Source: Hoeflea algicola
GTDB taxonomy: Bacteria > Pseudomonadota > Alphaproteobacteria > Rhizobiales > Rhizobiaceae
NCBI RefSeq assembly: GCF_026619415.1
Contig: NZ_JAOVZR010000001.1
Coordinates: 4,634,501 to 4,698,500 of the forward strand
Reading direction: 5' to 3'
Length of the DNA: 64,000 bases
Part shown: positions 8,874 to 17,323 of the stretch, one piece after another
Layout of the letters: each line of letters begins with the position of its first letter
How positions within the stretch are numbered: position 1 is the first letter of the stretch
Notes under the pieces: model-generated
What the model saw: only the letters and a program-made list of their open reading frames with translations
What the model was told of the DNA's origin: nothing
Database searches by the model: none
Translations under genes and position numbers: made by a program

Positions 8874-10067
8874 CTAGCTGATATTCGAGTGTTCGCGGGA
8901 CTGGTGGGCGGCCAATTTCTGGCGAAGATCGGCCACGCGGGCCCGGCTGATCGGTACCGTCCTGCGAACAGGCGAAACCAGTTCGGCGATGGCCGCATCT
9001 CCGGATTTCTTCACCTGGCCCACATGCGCAAGACTGACTATATAACTGCGGTGGGTCCGGTAGAACAAAGGCTTGGGCAGACGTTCGAAGATTTCACTGA
9101 TCGACAACGAACAGAAAAGGTCGTCGCGCCCGTTGAAGACATAGGTGTAATGGGCGTTGGCATGCACCGAGATGACGTCGCTGGCTGCGATGTGAAACCG
9201 GTTTCCGTTCTTTTCGATCGGCAACAGATTGCCTGAACTGGATCTTTGCACTGCTGTGACTTCGGCGACCGCCGGGTCCGCCACAGTGCTGTCATCAAAG
9301 CCGCTGTCATAGAAGTCGTCAGCGCCGTCCGCTCCGTTCGTCCTATCTGCTTGATGGGGGCCGGAGGTCACCCGCTTGGGTACCAGCGTCAACATGAAGA
9401 TTCCTGACACCGCGAAGGCAACCACGCTGACGATCACCGCCAATGTGTCGCTTGAAATATACGATGTCGATGTGATCGGTGCAGCAAGTGAAAAATCAAA
9501 CGTGGTGCCGGCCATTGCCGTGTAGTGCATTCCCGATACCGCGCATCCCAGCGCGGTGGCACAGAGAAACAGCGGCGGACGCCGGTCGGCTGAAAACGCC
9601 AGCCAGAGCCCCAGACCCGAGGCGGTCACGGCGATGATAAAGCTGATAATCACATAGACCGGATCATAGCTCAGCCGGGCACTGGAATGCAGGGCGATCA
9701 TGCCGACATAATGCATGGTGGTGATGCCCAATCCCATCACTCCTGCCGCGATCGCCAACAAGCGCGGCGAACGCAGGCTGGCCAGATAGACGGCAATTCC
9801 CGTCACCAACACACAAACCAGGAATGAAAGAAGTGTCGGCAGCACCAAGTAGTCGACCTCTGCCGCCATCGCCATAGACAGCATGCCGATGAAGTGCATG
9901 CCCCATATACCCACAGCCAGGGTCATCGCGGAGGCCGCGATCAGGAGTCGTCGATTGAGTGCGAAAGCCCCGGAGATCCGCAGCGCGAGGTACAGGCCGA
10001 CATAACTGGCCTGAATGGCAACAATGATCGAAAGTGCGACCAGATAGAGATTGTGATGCGATGCCAT
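8874..10067 (-). CDS. coxC: CoxC-like membrane regulator, MHYT sensor plus LytTR DNA-binding domain
   Basis: About 397 residues. The N-terminal ~240 residues form a seven-helix-type MHYT sensor with three motif repeats (MHFIGML, MHYVGMI, MHYTAMA), proposed in this family to bind metal and sense a diatomic gas such as CO, O2 or NO. After a charged linker, the C-terminal ~110 residues are a LytTR DNA-binding domain (DVISVHANAHYTYVF to RRTVPISRARVADLR). This architecture is that of CoxC/CoxH in Oligotropha. The ATG at 10067 is preferred over an in-frame GTG one codon upstream. It lies just upstream of coxM on the same strand and probably controls the cox genes. Confidence 0.88.
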   Translation of the reverse strand: MASHHNLYLVALSIIVAIQASYVGLYLALRISGAFALNRRLLIAASAMTLAVGIWGMHFIGMLSMAMAAEVDYLVLPTLLSFLVCVLVTGIAVYLASLRSPRLLAIAAGVMGLGITTMHYVGMIALHSSARLSYDPVYVIISFIIAVTASGLGLWLAFSADRRPPLFLCATALGCAVSGMHYTAMAGTTFDFSLAAPITSTSYISSDTLAVIVSVVAFAVSGIFMLTLVPKRVTSGPHQADRTNGADGADDFYDSGFDDSTVADPAVAEVTAVQRSSSGNLLPIEKNGNRFHIAASDVISVHANAHYTYVFNGRDDLFCSLSISEIFERLPKPLFYRTHRSYIVSLAHVGQVKKSGDAAIAELVSPVRRTVPISRARVADLRQKLAAHQSREHSNIS

Positions 10068-10225
10068 CACCGGGCGGTCTCGTTAGCTTGGCAGGTTGGT
10101 GACTTCTCGATCATGATCCTACGCTAGCACGATAGCTTCGCCAATCTCCACAGGGTCCGGACGGCTGATTGAATAGTCCCTAGATTTGTAGACGCCTTCT
10201 TTCTTGGTTTTGAGGCAAGGAGGGC

Positions 10226-10312
10226 ATGATGGGCAAAGTCAATTTCAGTGGTGATTTCAAACGAGATGCTGTTACCCGTCAAGTTAGAACGGCAGCAGAG
10301 AATAAAGCCTGA
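10226..10312 (+). pseudogene. IS3-type transposase OrfA N-terminal remnant
   Basis: A 28-codon frame starts MMGKVNFSGDFKRDAV behind AAGGAGGG and ends in TGA after AENKA. The opening matches the conserved first residues of OrfA of IS3-group elements (FS.EFKRDAV, leading into the helix-turn-helix), but after about 17 residues the similarity stops. No OrfB or terminal inverted repeat is visible nearby. It is best read as the stump of an old insertion sequence left in the ~325-base gap between coxC and the downstream hydrolase. The rest of that gap shows no gene. Confidence 0.6.
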
Positions 10313-10342
10313 GGGTGTTTAGAAAACTCGGTGCTGCCCAAG

Positions 10343-10369
10343 CAGGCCTGGCCACCAGCGCCAGGCCTT
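10343..10369. terminator. Hairpin downstream of the cysteine hydrolase gene
   Basis: CAGGCCTGGC and GCCAGGCCTTG form a strong stem around a 7-base loop, 23 bases beyond the hydrolase stop on the minus strand. There is no clear T tract, so this is a possible but unproven terminator. Confidence 0.35.
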
Positions 10370-10391
10370 GCAAGATCTCGATGGGGCGTAA

Positions 10392-11030
10392 TCAATCGGC
10401 GACAATGGTTGCGAGAATCTCGTCAACATTCTGAACGCGGCAATAGCCGCCAAAGACCTTCAGGGCAGCGGCATGGCGTTGTTCCGTGTAGGCTGCACAG
10501 GCGTCCGCCGCGCAGACCATGTAATAGCCGCGATCTGCGCCGTCGCGGATCGCCATATCGATGCACTGATCGGTGACAAATCCGGTGATGATGACGTTCT
10601 CGATACCCAAATTGCGAAGCACGTAATCGATGTTGGTCGAGTTGAAGACACCTGACGAAGTTTTTGGCAGCACGATCTCATCGCCCATCGGCGCGACATC
10701 ATCGATAACCTTGGCCAGCGGCGATCCCTTGGGGACGTGGATGTTGGACAACTTGTGATCCAGCGATCTATCCCGCCCGTCCTGGGTCAGTGATTCGATC
10801 ACGGTGTAAATCACTTCGACGCCCCGTTCGCGGGCCGCATCCAGCAACCGACTCATGGCTGGCAGCGCCCGGTTCTTCAGTGCTTCGGCGAATTCGGGAT
10901 GTTGTTGCAGTATCTCTGGCTGCAATTCAGCATTCTGCGCATCAACGACCAAAACTGCCGTTTTCCGCGAATCCAAATTTCTGTCGCGCCCTTCATACCG
11001 GGCCAGTGTGCCGCCGATGTTCGTGCTCAT
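10392..11030 (-). CDS. Isochorismatase-like cysteine hydrolase (paralogue 1)
   Basis: About 212 residues from MSTNIGGTLARYEG; the ATG at 11030 has GGGAGA upstream. The Asp-Lys-Cys catalytic set of the isochorismatase-like hydrolases is present: D in VLVVDAQN, K in VLPKTSSG, C in TDQCIDMAIRD. Members cleave amide, ureide or ester bonds; the substrate cannot be told. It closely resembles the second hydrolase at 14744-15385 (shared GRDRSLD.KLSN and IPKTSS..FNSTN), which points to gene duplication inside one pathway. It is downstream of livJ but separated by a strong terminator. Confidence 0.85.
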   Translation of the reverse strand: MSTNIGGTLARYEGRDRNLDSRKTAVLVVDAQNAELQPEILQQHPEFAEALKNRALPAMSRLLDAARERGVEVIYTVIESLTQDGRDRSLDHKLSNIHVPKGSPLAKVIDDVAPMGDEIVLPKTSSGVFNSTNIDYVLRNLGIENVIITGFVTDQCIDMAIRDGADRGYYMVCAADACAAYTEQRHAAALKVFGGYCRVQNVDEILATIVAD

Positions 11031-11072
11031 TTCAAACCATCTCCCAATTGGTGGCCATTTCAACGGCCCAAG

Positions 11073-11105
11073 AAAAAAGACAGGGCCAAGCTGGGCCCCG
11101 TCTTC
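11073..11105 (-). terminator. Rho-independent terminator after livJ
   Basis: On the minus strand AGACGGGGCC and GGCCCTGTCT form a stem around a short loop and are followed by a run of six T. It starts about 20 bases after the livJ stop and ends before the hydrolase start at 11030. Confidence 0.75.
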
Positions 11106-11126
11106 TCTGCTACCTGCAAGCGGTGT

Positions 11127-12266
11127 TTAGTTGGTTTCCGGATTCCAGATTTCTTCAACAGCGTATTTGCCGTTTTTCACGCTGATAATGGAAACCGGCT
11201 TCGGCGGAACCATAGTCTCGCGCGTATAGCTGATTTCACCGGTGACACCGTTGAAGCCCCGGGTTTCGGCGAGGGCATCGCGGATATCTTTGGGCTCGGC
11301 AGAATCTGCACGGCGGATCGCATCGGCAACCAGCATCAGCGCGTCGTACCCTAGCGGCGCAAACGCATTTTCCGGATCAATGCCATATTCCGCCTTGTAG
11401 TCTTCGACGAATTTCGCCACTTCCGGACGGTCATCGGCCCGGTAGGTATGGGTCGAGAAATAGACTTCATTGGCCAGTTCCGGCCCCGGCACGCTGGCAA
11501 CGAGTTCGGTGTCAAAACCATCACCGGAAACGATTGGCATGGTGATGCCCTGCTCGCGGATCTGCTTTACCGACAACCCTGCTTCCGAAGGAATGGCGGA
11601 GATGAACACGGCATCCGGCTTCGGATCCAGCGAGCCAATGCGGGCGATCTGGGCAGAAAAGTCGGTATCGCCCATCATGAAGGTGTCCGTCCCGACAATC
11701 TCACCGCCGCGCTTTTCGAACCGTTCGACAAAGAACTTGCTCAAAGCCTTGGTGAAATCCATCGAGTTGTCAGTCCACACAGCGACCTTGCGGGCACCAA
11801 GCTTGTCGTAGGCATAGTCCGCGATGGCATAAGACTGGTCGTCATCGCCAAACGGCGTCATGAACATGTAGTCGCCGACCCACTGCGGCAATTCCGGATG
11901 GGTTGCACCCGAAGTGACAAACGGGATGCCTTCTTCCTGAAACAGTGGCGCTGCAGCCATCACGAATGTCGTGTCTGACTGACCAATGCCCGCGACCACT
12001 CCTTCGGAGAGAACACGTTGAGCCGATTTGGCAGTTTCCTGCTGGTCGGTCTTGCCATCAGGGGCAATCAACACGACCTGCTGACCGAGCAAACCGCCAC
12101 CCTCGTTGATCTGCTTGACTGCAAGTTGCGCGCCCTTGAGCGATGGCCCGTCAAGTGACGACATGCCTCCGGTCAGATTGTATAGCGCGCCGATTTTGAT
12201 TTCTTGTGCGTGGGCCGCTCCCAGCATGGCAGCGAAAGCCACCGATGCGGCGATCAAACTTTTCAT
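11127..12266 (-). CDS. ABC transporter substrate-binding protein, LivJ type
   Basis: 379 residues with a Sec signal peptide (MKSLIAASVAFAAMLGAAHA, cleaved after AHA). The mature protein begins EIKIGALYNLTGG, typical of the periplasmic leucine/isoleucine/valine/amide-binding family (type I fold). It should deliver its ligand to the LivGFHM-type membrane complex encoded at 15382-18824. Given its neighbours (two cysteine hydrolases, a GS-like ligase, an N-formylglutamate amidohydrolase homologue), the ligand is probably an amide, ureide or amino-acid derivative rather than leucine; that is inference. AAGGAG precedes the ATG. Transcription diverges from the RpiR gene, and a terminator follows the stop. 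Confidence 0.9.
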   Translation of the reverse strand: MKSLIAASVAFAAMLGAAHAQEIKIGALYNLTGGMSSLDGPSLKGAQLAVKQINEGGGLLGQQVVLIAPDGKTDQQETAKSAQRVLSEGVVAGIGQSDTTFVMAAAPLFQEEGIPFVTSGATHPELPQWVGDYMFMTPFGDDDQSYAIADYAYDKLGARKVAVWTDNSMDFTKALSKFFVERFEKRGGEIVGTDTFMMGDTDFSAQIARIGSLDPKPDAVFISAIPSEAGLSVKQIREQGITMPIVSGDGFDTELVASVPGPELANEVYFSTHTYRADDRPEVAKFVEDYKAEYGIDPENAFAPLGYDALMLVADAIRRADSAEPKDIRDALAETRGFNGVTGEISYTRETMVPPKPVSIISVKNGKYAVEEIWNPETN

Positions 12267-12454
12267 GCTAATCTCCTTGTTGAATTAGTCGAATGTTCAC
12301 CCTCACACATAAGCTGTGCACACACCTCATGCGTCGATAGCAGCATGCCTCTGCAAATGGATAACGTCAATCGAATGGTACATTTTTTCTTTCAATGCGC
12401 ATGTTTGTCTGATTTGATACAGATGAAGGCGTCATCTCTGATGAGCAAAAATCA
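12267..12454. promoter_or_regulatory. Divergent promoter region livJ / RpiR regulator
   Basis: A 188-base AT-richer spacer between two divergent genes must hold promoters for both. It contains TTGATACA at 12414-12421, an 8-mer also found in the livG/amidohydrolase spacer at 18925-18932. This may be part of the RpiR binding site, but the support is weak. Confidence 0.4.
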
Positions 12455-13342
12455 ATGAACGTGCTTGAAGAACTGAGGCAGGCATTGCCTGAATTGAGCA
12501 GCCGGGAGGCGCGTGCGGCGCGTCATCTCATGGCCAATTATCCAATGGCGGGCCTGACCACGGTCGCCGAATTTGCCAATCAGAGTGGCGTCAGCACGGC
12601 AACTGTGTTGCGTCTCGTCAAGCGGTTGGGCTTTCCGGTTTATGCAGATTTTCAGGTGGCGCTGCGCGGCCACATCGAGGAAACCCTTCAGTCGCCACTG
12701 ATGCGCTTCGGCGAACGCAAGGTGCGTGACGAAGCGGCCAAGACTTCGTTTCTGGCGAGAACCAGCGATCGCCTCGCCGAGCACTTCCGCGCGCTGCCGG
12801 ACCTTATTTCCGAAAAGGAATTCGACAAGGTTGCCGTTCTGCTGGCTGACCCGCGGCGTGACATTCACCTTCTGGGTGGCAGGTACTCGTCAAACATTGC
12901 CAACTACATGGGTGACCTGCTGATCGCGATCCGGGGCAAGGTCTATCCGATTTCGGGGCAGACCCAGATCTGGCCGCAATGCCTGCTCGATATAGGGCGC
13001 AATAGTATCCTGGTGGTCTTTGATGTCCGCCGTTACCAGGACGATGTCATCAACTTCACCGATGCCGCAGCCAAGCGAGGCGCGACCATCGTCCTGCTCA
13101 CCGATATCTGGCAGTCGCCAGCCGCACGTTCGGCACACCATGTGCTGACCTTCCCGGTGGAAGCGCCGTCAATTTTCGATGTCCTGACCGTCGGGACAGG
13201 CGTGGCCGAAGCGCTGGTTGGCGCTGTCGCCAGCAAAGCGGACACGGCCGGCAAAAAGCGCATCGAAGCGCTTGAAGATCTCCGGTCACACCTTGCCGCA
13301 AATAATCAGACCAGCGCCAAAAACAATCAGAAAACGAGATGA
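12455..13342 (+). CDS. RpiR-family transcriptional regulator (HTH plus SIS domain)
   Basis: 295 residues. The N-terminal ~80 residues form the RpiR helix-turn-helix (LTTVAEFANQSGVSTATVLR, RLGFPVYADFQVALR). The C-terminal half is a SIS domain (HLLGGRYSSNIANYMGDLL and IVVLLTDIWQSP-like region) that usually binds a phosphosugar or similar effector. It is divergent from livJ and overlaps the GS-like gene by ATGA, so it is probably the local regulator of the transporter and catabolic genes. Effector and operator are unknown; RpiR members act as repressors or activators. Confidence 0.88.
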   Translation: MNVLEELRQALPELSSREARAARHLMANYPMAGLTTVAEFANQSGVSTATVLRLVKRLGFPVYADFQVALRGHIEETLQSPLMRFGERKVRDEAAKTSFLARTSDRLAEHFRALPDLISEKEFDKVAVLLADPRRDIHLLGGRYSSNIANYMGDLLIAIRGKVYPISGQTQIWPQCLLDIGRNSILVVFDVRRYQDDVINFTDAAAKRGATIVLLTDIWQSPAARSAHHVLTFPVEAPSIFDVLTVGTGVAEALVGAVASKADTAGKKRIEALEDLRSHLAANNQTSAKNNQKTR

Positions 13343-14667
13343 GGACTGCCATGTTGCGTGAAGAGATCATTATGTTGTGCACGGCCGATCTGGCTAGCCA
13401 GGTGCGAGGCAAGGGCTTTCCGGCCTGTGATCTCGAAAGCCGCCTCAAGAAAGGCATTGGCTGGACCCCGACCAACAGCATGATCACCGCACACGGCCCG
13501 ATCGCGCCAAGCCCCTGGGGGCCGTTTGGAGATACAGTGCTGGTTCCCGATGACGCCACGCGTGTCCGGGTTGATTTTGGCGATGAACAAGCCGCGTTTC
13601 ATTATATGATGGCCGATATATGCAATCTTGACGGGACCCCGTGGAGCGTTTGTCCGCGCAGTTTCCTCAAGCGCATGCTTAAGCAACTCGAGGACCGTCA
13701 TGGCCTCAAGCTGAAGGCAGCATTCGAGCATGAGTTCATGCTCGAGGATGTCGAGGAATTACCCAATGCAAGCTATGCCCTTGATGCGTTTCGGCGGCAA
13801 GGCAGGTTTGCCGAAACCTATCTTGGGGCGCTCAAGGCTGCGGGCCTTGAGATCGATACGTTCATGCCCGAATTCGGGCCAAAACAGTATGAGGTAACGG
13901 TTGGCCCGGCTGAAGGGGTCAAAGCAGCGGACGAGGCGGTGGCGGTGCGCGAGATCGCGCGGGCGGTTGCGCAGTATTTCGGGACGAGGGCAAGCTTCAC
14001 CCCGATCCTGCGGCCTGACGCGGTAGGCAACGGCGTGCACATGCACTTCAGCCTGATGGACGCAGCATCCGGAAAGCCGGTCAATTATGACAGCCAGGGC
14101 AAGAACAACATGTCGGAAACCGCCGGCTCGTTTCTGGCTGGCATTCTCAAGCTCATGCCTGCGCTGACGGCCATTACCGCCGCCGGGACGATTTCATATC
14201 TGCGGTTGACCCCCAACCGCTGGAGTGCGGCCTACAACAATCTGGGTGAGCGCGACCGCGAGGCCGGTCTGAGAATCTGTCCGGTTTTTCCCGGTTCCGG
14301 GACTGATATTTCAAAACAGTTCCACTTTGAATTTCGCGCGGCCGATGCGACGGCAAATCCTTACCTGGTTTTGGGCACATTGATTGCCGCGGGCCTTCAT
14401 GGACTTGACCAGAAACTCGACCGGCCGGAAGTCTGTCCCGGCCCGCCGCAGGATCTTGAGGAGGCGCAACTCCGCGACCTGGGCATTGTGCGTTTGCCGC
14501 AATCATTAACCGAGGCACTGGACTTGTTCGAGGGCGAAGCCGCATTCAAGCCGTTGCTGGGTGAAGATTTGATCCAGGCCTATCTTGCGCACAAACGCTT
14601 TGAGGTGGACCTGATGAAGGACCTATCGGACGGGCAGCAGTGCGAGAAATACCACCTGGCCTACTGA
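13339..14667 (+). CDS. Glutamine synthetase family protein (probable gamma-glutamyl-amine ligase)
   Basis: 442 residues. GS-fold landmarks are visible: FEHEFML (metal-ligand glutamate), PKQYEVTVGPAEG, NGVHMHFSLMD (ATP/metal histidine), a divergent TPNRWSAAYNN where true GS has the NSYKRL loop, and EFRAADATANPYLVLG. The divergence and the catabolic context suggest a ligase joining glutamate to an amine (PuuA-like) rather than assimilation of ammonia; the acceptor is unknown. The start overlaps the RpiR stop (ATGA); MLREEII four codons later is an alternative. A strong hairpin follows the stop. Confidence 0.85.
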   Translation: MRTAMLREEIIMLCTADLASQVRGKGFPACDLESRLKKGIGWTPTNSMITAHGPIAPSPWGPFGDTVLVPDDATRVRVDFGDEQAAFHYMMADICNLDGTPWSVCPRSFLKRMLKQLEDRHGLKLKAAFEHEFMLEDVEELPNASYALDAFRRQGRFAETYLGALKAAGLEIDTFMPEFGPKQYEVTVGPAEGVKAADEAVAVREIARAVAQYFGTRASFTPILRPDAVGNGVHMHFSLMDAASGKPVNYDSQGKNNMSETAGSFLAGILKLMPALTAITAAGTISYLRLTPNRWSAAYNNLGERDREAGLRICPVFPGSGTDISKQFHFEFRAADATANPYLVLGTLIAAGLHGLDQKLDRPEVCPGPPQDLEEAQLRDLGIVRLPQSLTEALDLFEGEAAFKPLLGEDLIQAYLAHKRFEVDLMKDLSDGQQCEKYHLAY

Positions 14668-14675
14668 TGAAACCT

Positions 14676-14705
14676 GACTGCGCCCTGCTATTGCCGGGCG
14701 CAGTC
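14676..14705. terminator. Bidirectional terminator between convergent genes
   Basis: GACTGCGCCC and GGGCGCAGTC form a perfect 10-bp stem around a 10-base loop, between the GS-like gene (plus) and the second cysteine hydrolase (minus). T-rich sequence is short on both sides. Confidence 0.65.
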
Positions 14706-14743
14706 TATAACCAGCAGAACTTGTCCCGATCTTCAACGATGCG

Positions 14744-15385
14744 TTAACCGCTGGTGTCGCGCTTGATTGCAGCAATCAGGCTGTCTGTTGTCTCCATGCG
14801 GCAATAGCCCTTGAACGCCGCCAGCGCCGACTGGTGCCGCGCTTGAGTATCGGTTGCACAGCAATCGGAAACGCAAACCATGTGAAATCCGCGATCAGCG
14901 CCATCGCGAATGGTATGGTCGATGCATTGGTCGGTGAGAAACCCGGTTACGAACAGCGTGTCCAGCCCGATATTGCGGACCAGATATTCGAAGTTGGTCG
15001 AATTGAACAGGCTGGAAGAGGTCTTCGGAATGATCATCTCGTCGCCCCGAGGCGCCACCTCGTCGATTACCTTGGCGTCCCAGGATCCCTTGGGAATGAA
15101 GAAATTAGAAAGCTTGTAGTCGAGGCTGCGGTCACGGCCATCGTCGGTAAAATTCTCCATCACCGTATAGATGACTTCTATGCCGGTTTGCCGGCATGAA
15201 TCGGCCAGCCGGCCGATATTGCCGATAACGTGCCCGCGGGCAGCCTCGTAAAATTCGGGTCGTGGCTGACGGTTCGCTTCATCCATCACCCAGTTCTGCA
15301 CGTCGATCACCAGTAACCCGCAGCGCTCGGCGCTCAGCGGCAAGACGCGACCCGGGTAAACATCCTTGCGGCGCGGTTCTGTCAT
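14744..15385 (-). CDS. Isochorismatase-like cysteine hydrolase (paralogue 2)
   Basis: 213 residues with the catalytic residues D in LLVIDVQNW, K in IIPKTSSSLF and C in TDQCIDHTIRDGAD. It is a close paralogue of the protein at 10392-11030. The ATG overlaps the livM stop (ATGA), making it the last gene of the livGFHM operon and tying it functionally to the imported substrate. It probably hydrolyses an amide or ureide bond in the cytoplasm (no signal peptide). Substrate unknown. Confidence 0.87.
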   Translation of the reverse strand: MTEPRRKDVYPGRVLPLSAERCGLLVIDVQNWVMDEANRQPRPEFYEAARGHVIGNIGRLADSCRQTGIEVIYTVMENFTDDGRDRSLDYKLSNFFIPKGSWDAKVIDEVAPRGDEMIIPKTSSSLFNSTNFEYLVRNIGLDTLFVTGFLTDQCIDHTIRDGADRGFHMVCVSDCCATDTQARHQSALAAFKGYCRMETTDSLIAAIKRDTSG

Positions 15386-16431
15386 GGTTCCTGCCTTCCA
15401 CTGAATAATTTGCGAATGACCACCGGTTCACCGCTGCCAAATAATCCCGACGGTTTGAGGTAAAGCACGAGGATCAGGCAAAGCGCTACAATCACCTGGC
15501 TCAATCCATAAAGCCCCACGCTCTCCTCAACGGGCCGCAGGCTTTCGGACACGATGGTAATAACCGTCGCCGCAAGCAGAGCTCCCATGATGCTGCCGGA
15601 ACCGCCGATGACAACCATTACGACAATATTGAAGGCCAACAGAACCGAATAGGTTTTCGGGGTCACGACACTGATGAGATGGGCCAGCAGCGCGCCGGCC
15701 ATGGCGGCCATGATGGCGCCGATGACAAAGGCCAAAATCTTGAGCCGCGCTGCGTTGATGCCGCTGCACTTGGCAGCAAGCTCATTCTCGCGAACCGCCA
15801 TCATTGCGCGTCCCAGTGACGAGAACTTGATCCGCCATGTCACAGCAACCACCAGCACCAGGAATCCGAAGGCCCACCAGATGTCGACATACCGGGGCAG
15901 CCCACTGATGCCTGATCCGCCGCGAGTAATGCCGTCCCAGTTGGTTGCCAGCCCCTGGACAACGATGATCAATCCCAAGGTCGCCACTGCCAGATAGTGA
16001 CCCTTGAGCCGAAGCACGGCACCGCCAATGGCCAAGGCGACCAAGCCACCGGCCAGACCGGCTACGAGCAATGCCGGCAACATCGACCACTCGGTTGACG
16101 CAAGCCAGTCCGGCAGATCGGGGAGCATCGACCCTTTTCGCCTTGCACTGAATGTCAGGATGGCGGCGACATAGGCGCCAATCGTCATGAAGGCCGGGTG
16201 CCCCAGTGAAAACAATCCGGTGAGACCGTTGGTCAGTGTCAGCGATACCGCCAGTGCAGCATTTATGAACAACAATGCCAGCAAGGTAACGGTATAATTG
16301 CTCAGTCCCTTGCTCGCCACAAAGATAGCAATGGCCGCTATCACGACAACAGCGGCTGCGGCGACAAACCCCTTCATCGGCGTTGCATGCGGGGTAATTG
16401 CCCGAGCCTCATTGAGTTCTCTCGCCTTCAT
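15382..16431 (-). CDS. livM: Branched-chain amino acid-type ABC transporter permease, LivM
   Basis: About 349 residues with roughly ten hydrophobic segments. The family signature LTNGLTGLFSLGHPAFMTIGAY is near residue 70 and GGSGSIMGALLAA near the end. The start at 16431 is one base after the livH stop; the frame extends further upstream, but only inside livH. It pairs with LivH as the membrane channel, energised by LivG and LivF. The substrate is likely the same amide or amine compound bound by the LivJ-type protein at 11127-12266. Confidence 0.9.
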   Translation of the reverse strand: MKARELNEARAITPHATPMKGFVAAAAVVVIAAIAIFVASKGLSNYTVTLLALLFINAALAVSLTLTNGLTGLFSLGHPAFMTIGAYVAAILTFSARRKGSMLPDLPDWLASTEWSMLPALLVAGLAGGLVALAIGGAVLRLKGHYLAVATLGLIIVVQGLATNWDGITRGGSGISGLPRYVDIWWAFGFLVLVVAVTWRIKFSSLGRAMMAVRENELAAKCSGINAARLKILAFVIGAIMAAMAGALLAHLISVVTPKTYSVLLAFNIVVMVVIGGSGSIMGALLAATVITIVSESLRPVEESVGLYGLSQVIVALCLILVLYLKPSGLFGSGEPVVIRKLFSGRQEP

Positions 16432-16432
16432 C

Positions 16433-17323
16433 TTATGCGCGCTCCTCGGTATTGCGTGCAAAAAGCCCCGATGGCTTGACCAGCAGGATGACAATCAGCA
16501 GCAGGAACACAAACGTATCGCGGTAGCCTGAGAACTCCTGTGGCAACAAACCGACAAAGAGAACTTCGGCAAGCCCGAGAATGTAACCGCCGAGCATGGC
16601 GCCGCCAATCGAGCCGACACCGCCGATGACGCACGCGACAAATGCTTTCAGTCCCGGCACAAAACCGAGCAGTGGATCGATCTGGCCGAATTTGCCGCCC
16701 CAGAACAGGCCGGAAACGGCAGCAAGCGCACTGCCGATGGCGAATGCGGCGAGGATCGTCCGATTGACAGCAACCCCCATCAGCCGGGCAGCCATCAGGT
16801 TTTCGGCCGTCGCCCGCATCGCGGTACCGAGCTTGGTTCGATAAACCACCAGAAACAGCCCGCCGATGAGAAGCAGGGTCAGAACGATAATGACGAGGTC
16901 TGTCAGCGACGCATTGACCCCGCTAAATTCGATGCGTTGACGCATGAAGGCTGGAAACAGAAAGTTCCGCGGCTGGCCGGACAGGATCATCAGTGCGCTG
17001 TTTTGAATGGCAATCGAAACCGCCAGTGTTGCGATAAAGCCGGTGACCGGGCTGGCGCCACGCATCGGCCGGAATATGATTGTTTCGATCGCCATGCCCG
17101 CAAGCGCGCCGATCGCCAGCACAAAGATCAGGATGACTGGCCACGGTACGCCTGCACTCACCAGGGCGAGTGTCGAAAAGGCCCCGATCATCACCAGGTC
17201 CCCATGGGCAAAATTGATCAGACGGACGATGCCGTAAATCATCGAAAACCCGATCGCGACAAGCGCATAGAGACTGCCAAGCGCAAGGCCGTTGATCAGT
17301 TGTTGGAAAAGGTATTGGCTCAT
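16433..17323 (-). CDS. livH: Branched-chain amino acid-type ABC transporter permease, LivH
   Basis: 296 residues, hydrophobic throughout. The N-terminus reads MSQYLFQQLINGLALGSLYA, then MIYGIVRLINFAHGDLVMIG, the typical LivH opening, and CVIGGVGSIGGAMLGGYILG sits near the C-terminus. The ATG overlaps the livF stop (ATGA). It is the second channel subunit with LivM. Confidence 0.92.
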   Translation of the reverse strand: MSQYLFQQLINGLALGSLYALVAIGFSMIYGIVRLINFAHGDLVMIGAFSTLALVSAGVPWPVILIFVLAIGALAGMAIETIIFRPMRGASPVTGFIATLAVSIAIQNSALMILSGQPRNFLFPAFMRQRIEFSGVNASLTDLVIIVLTLLLIGGLFLVVYRTKLGTAMRATAENLMAARLMGVAVNRTILAAFAIGSALAAVSGLFWGGKFGQIDPLLGFVPGLKAFVACVIGGVGSIGGAMLGGYILGLAEVLFVGLLPQEFSGYRDTFVFLLLIVILLVKPSGLFARNTEERA

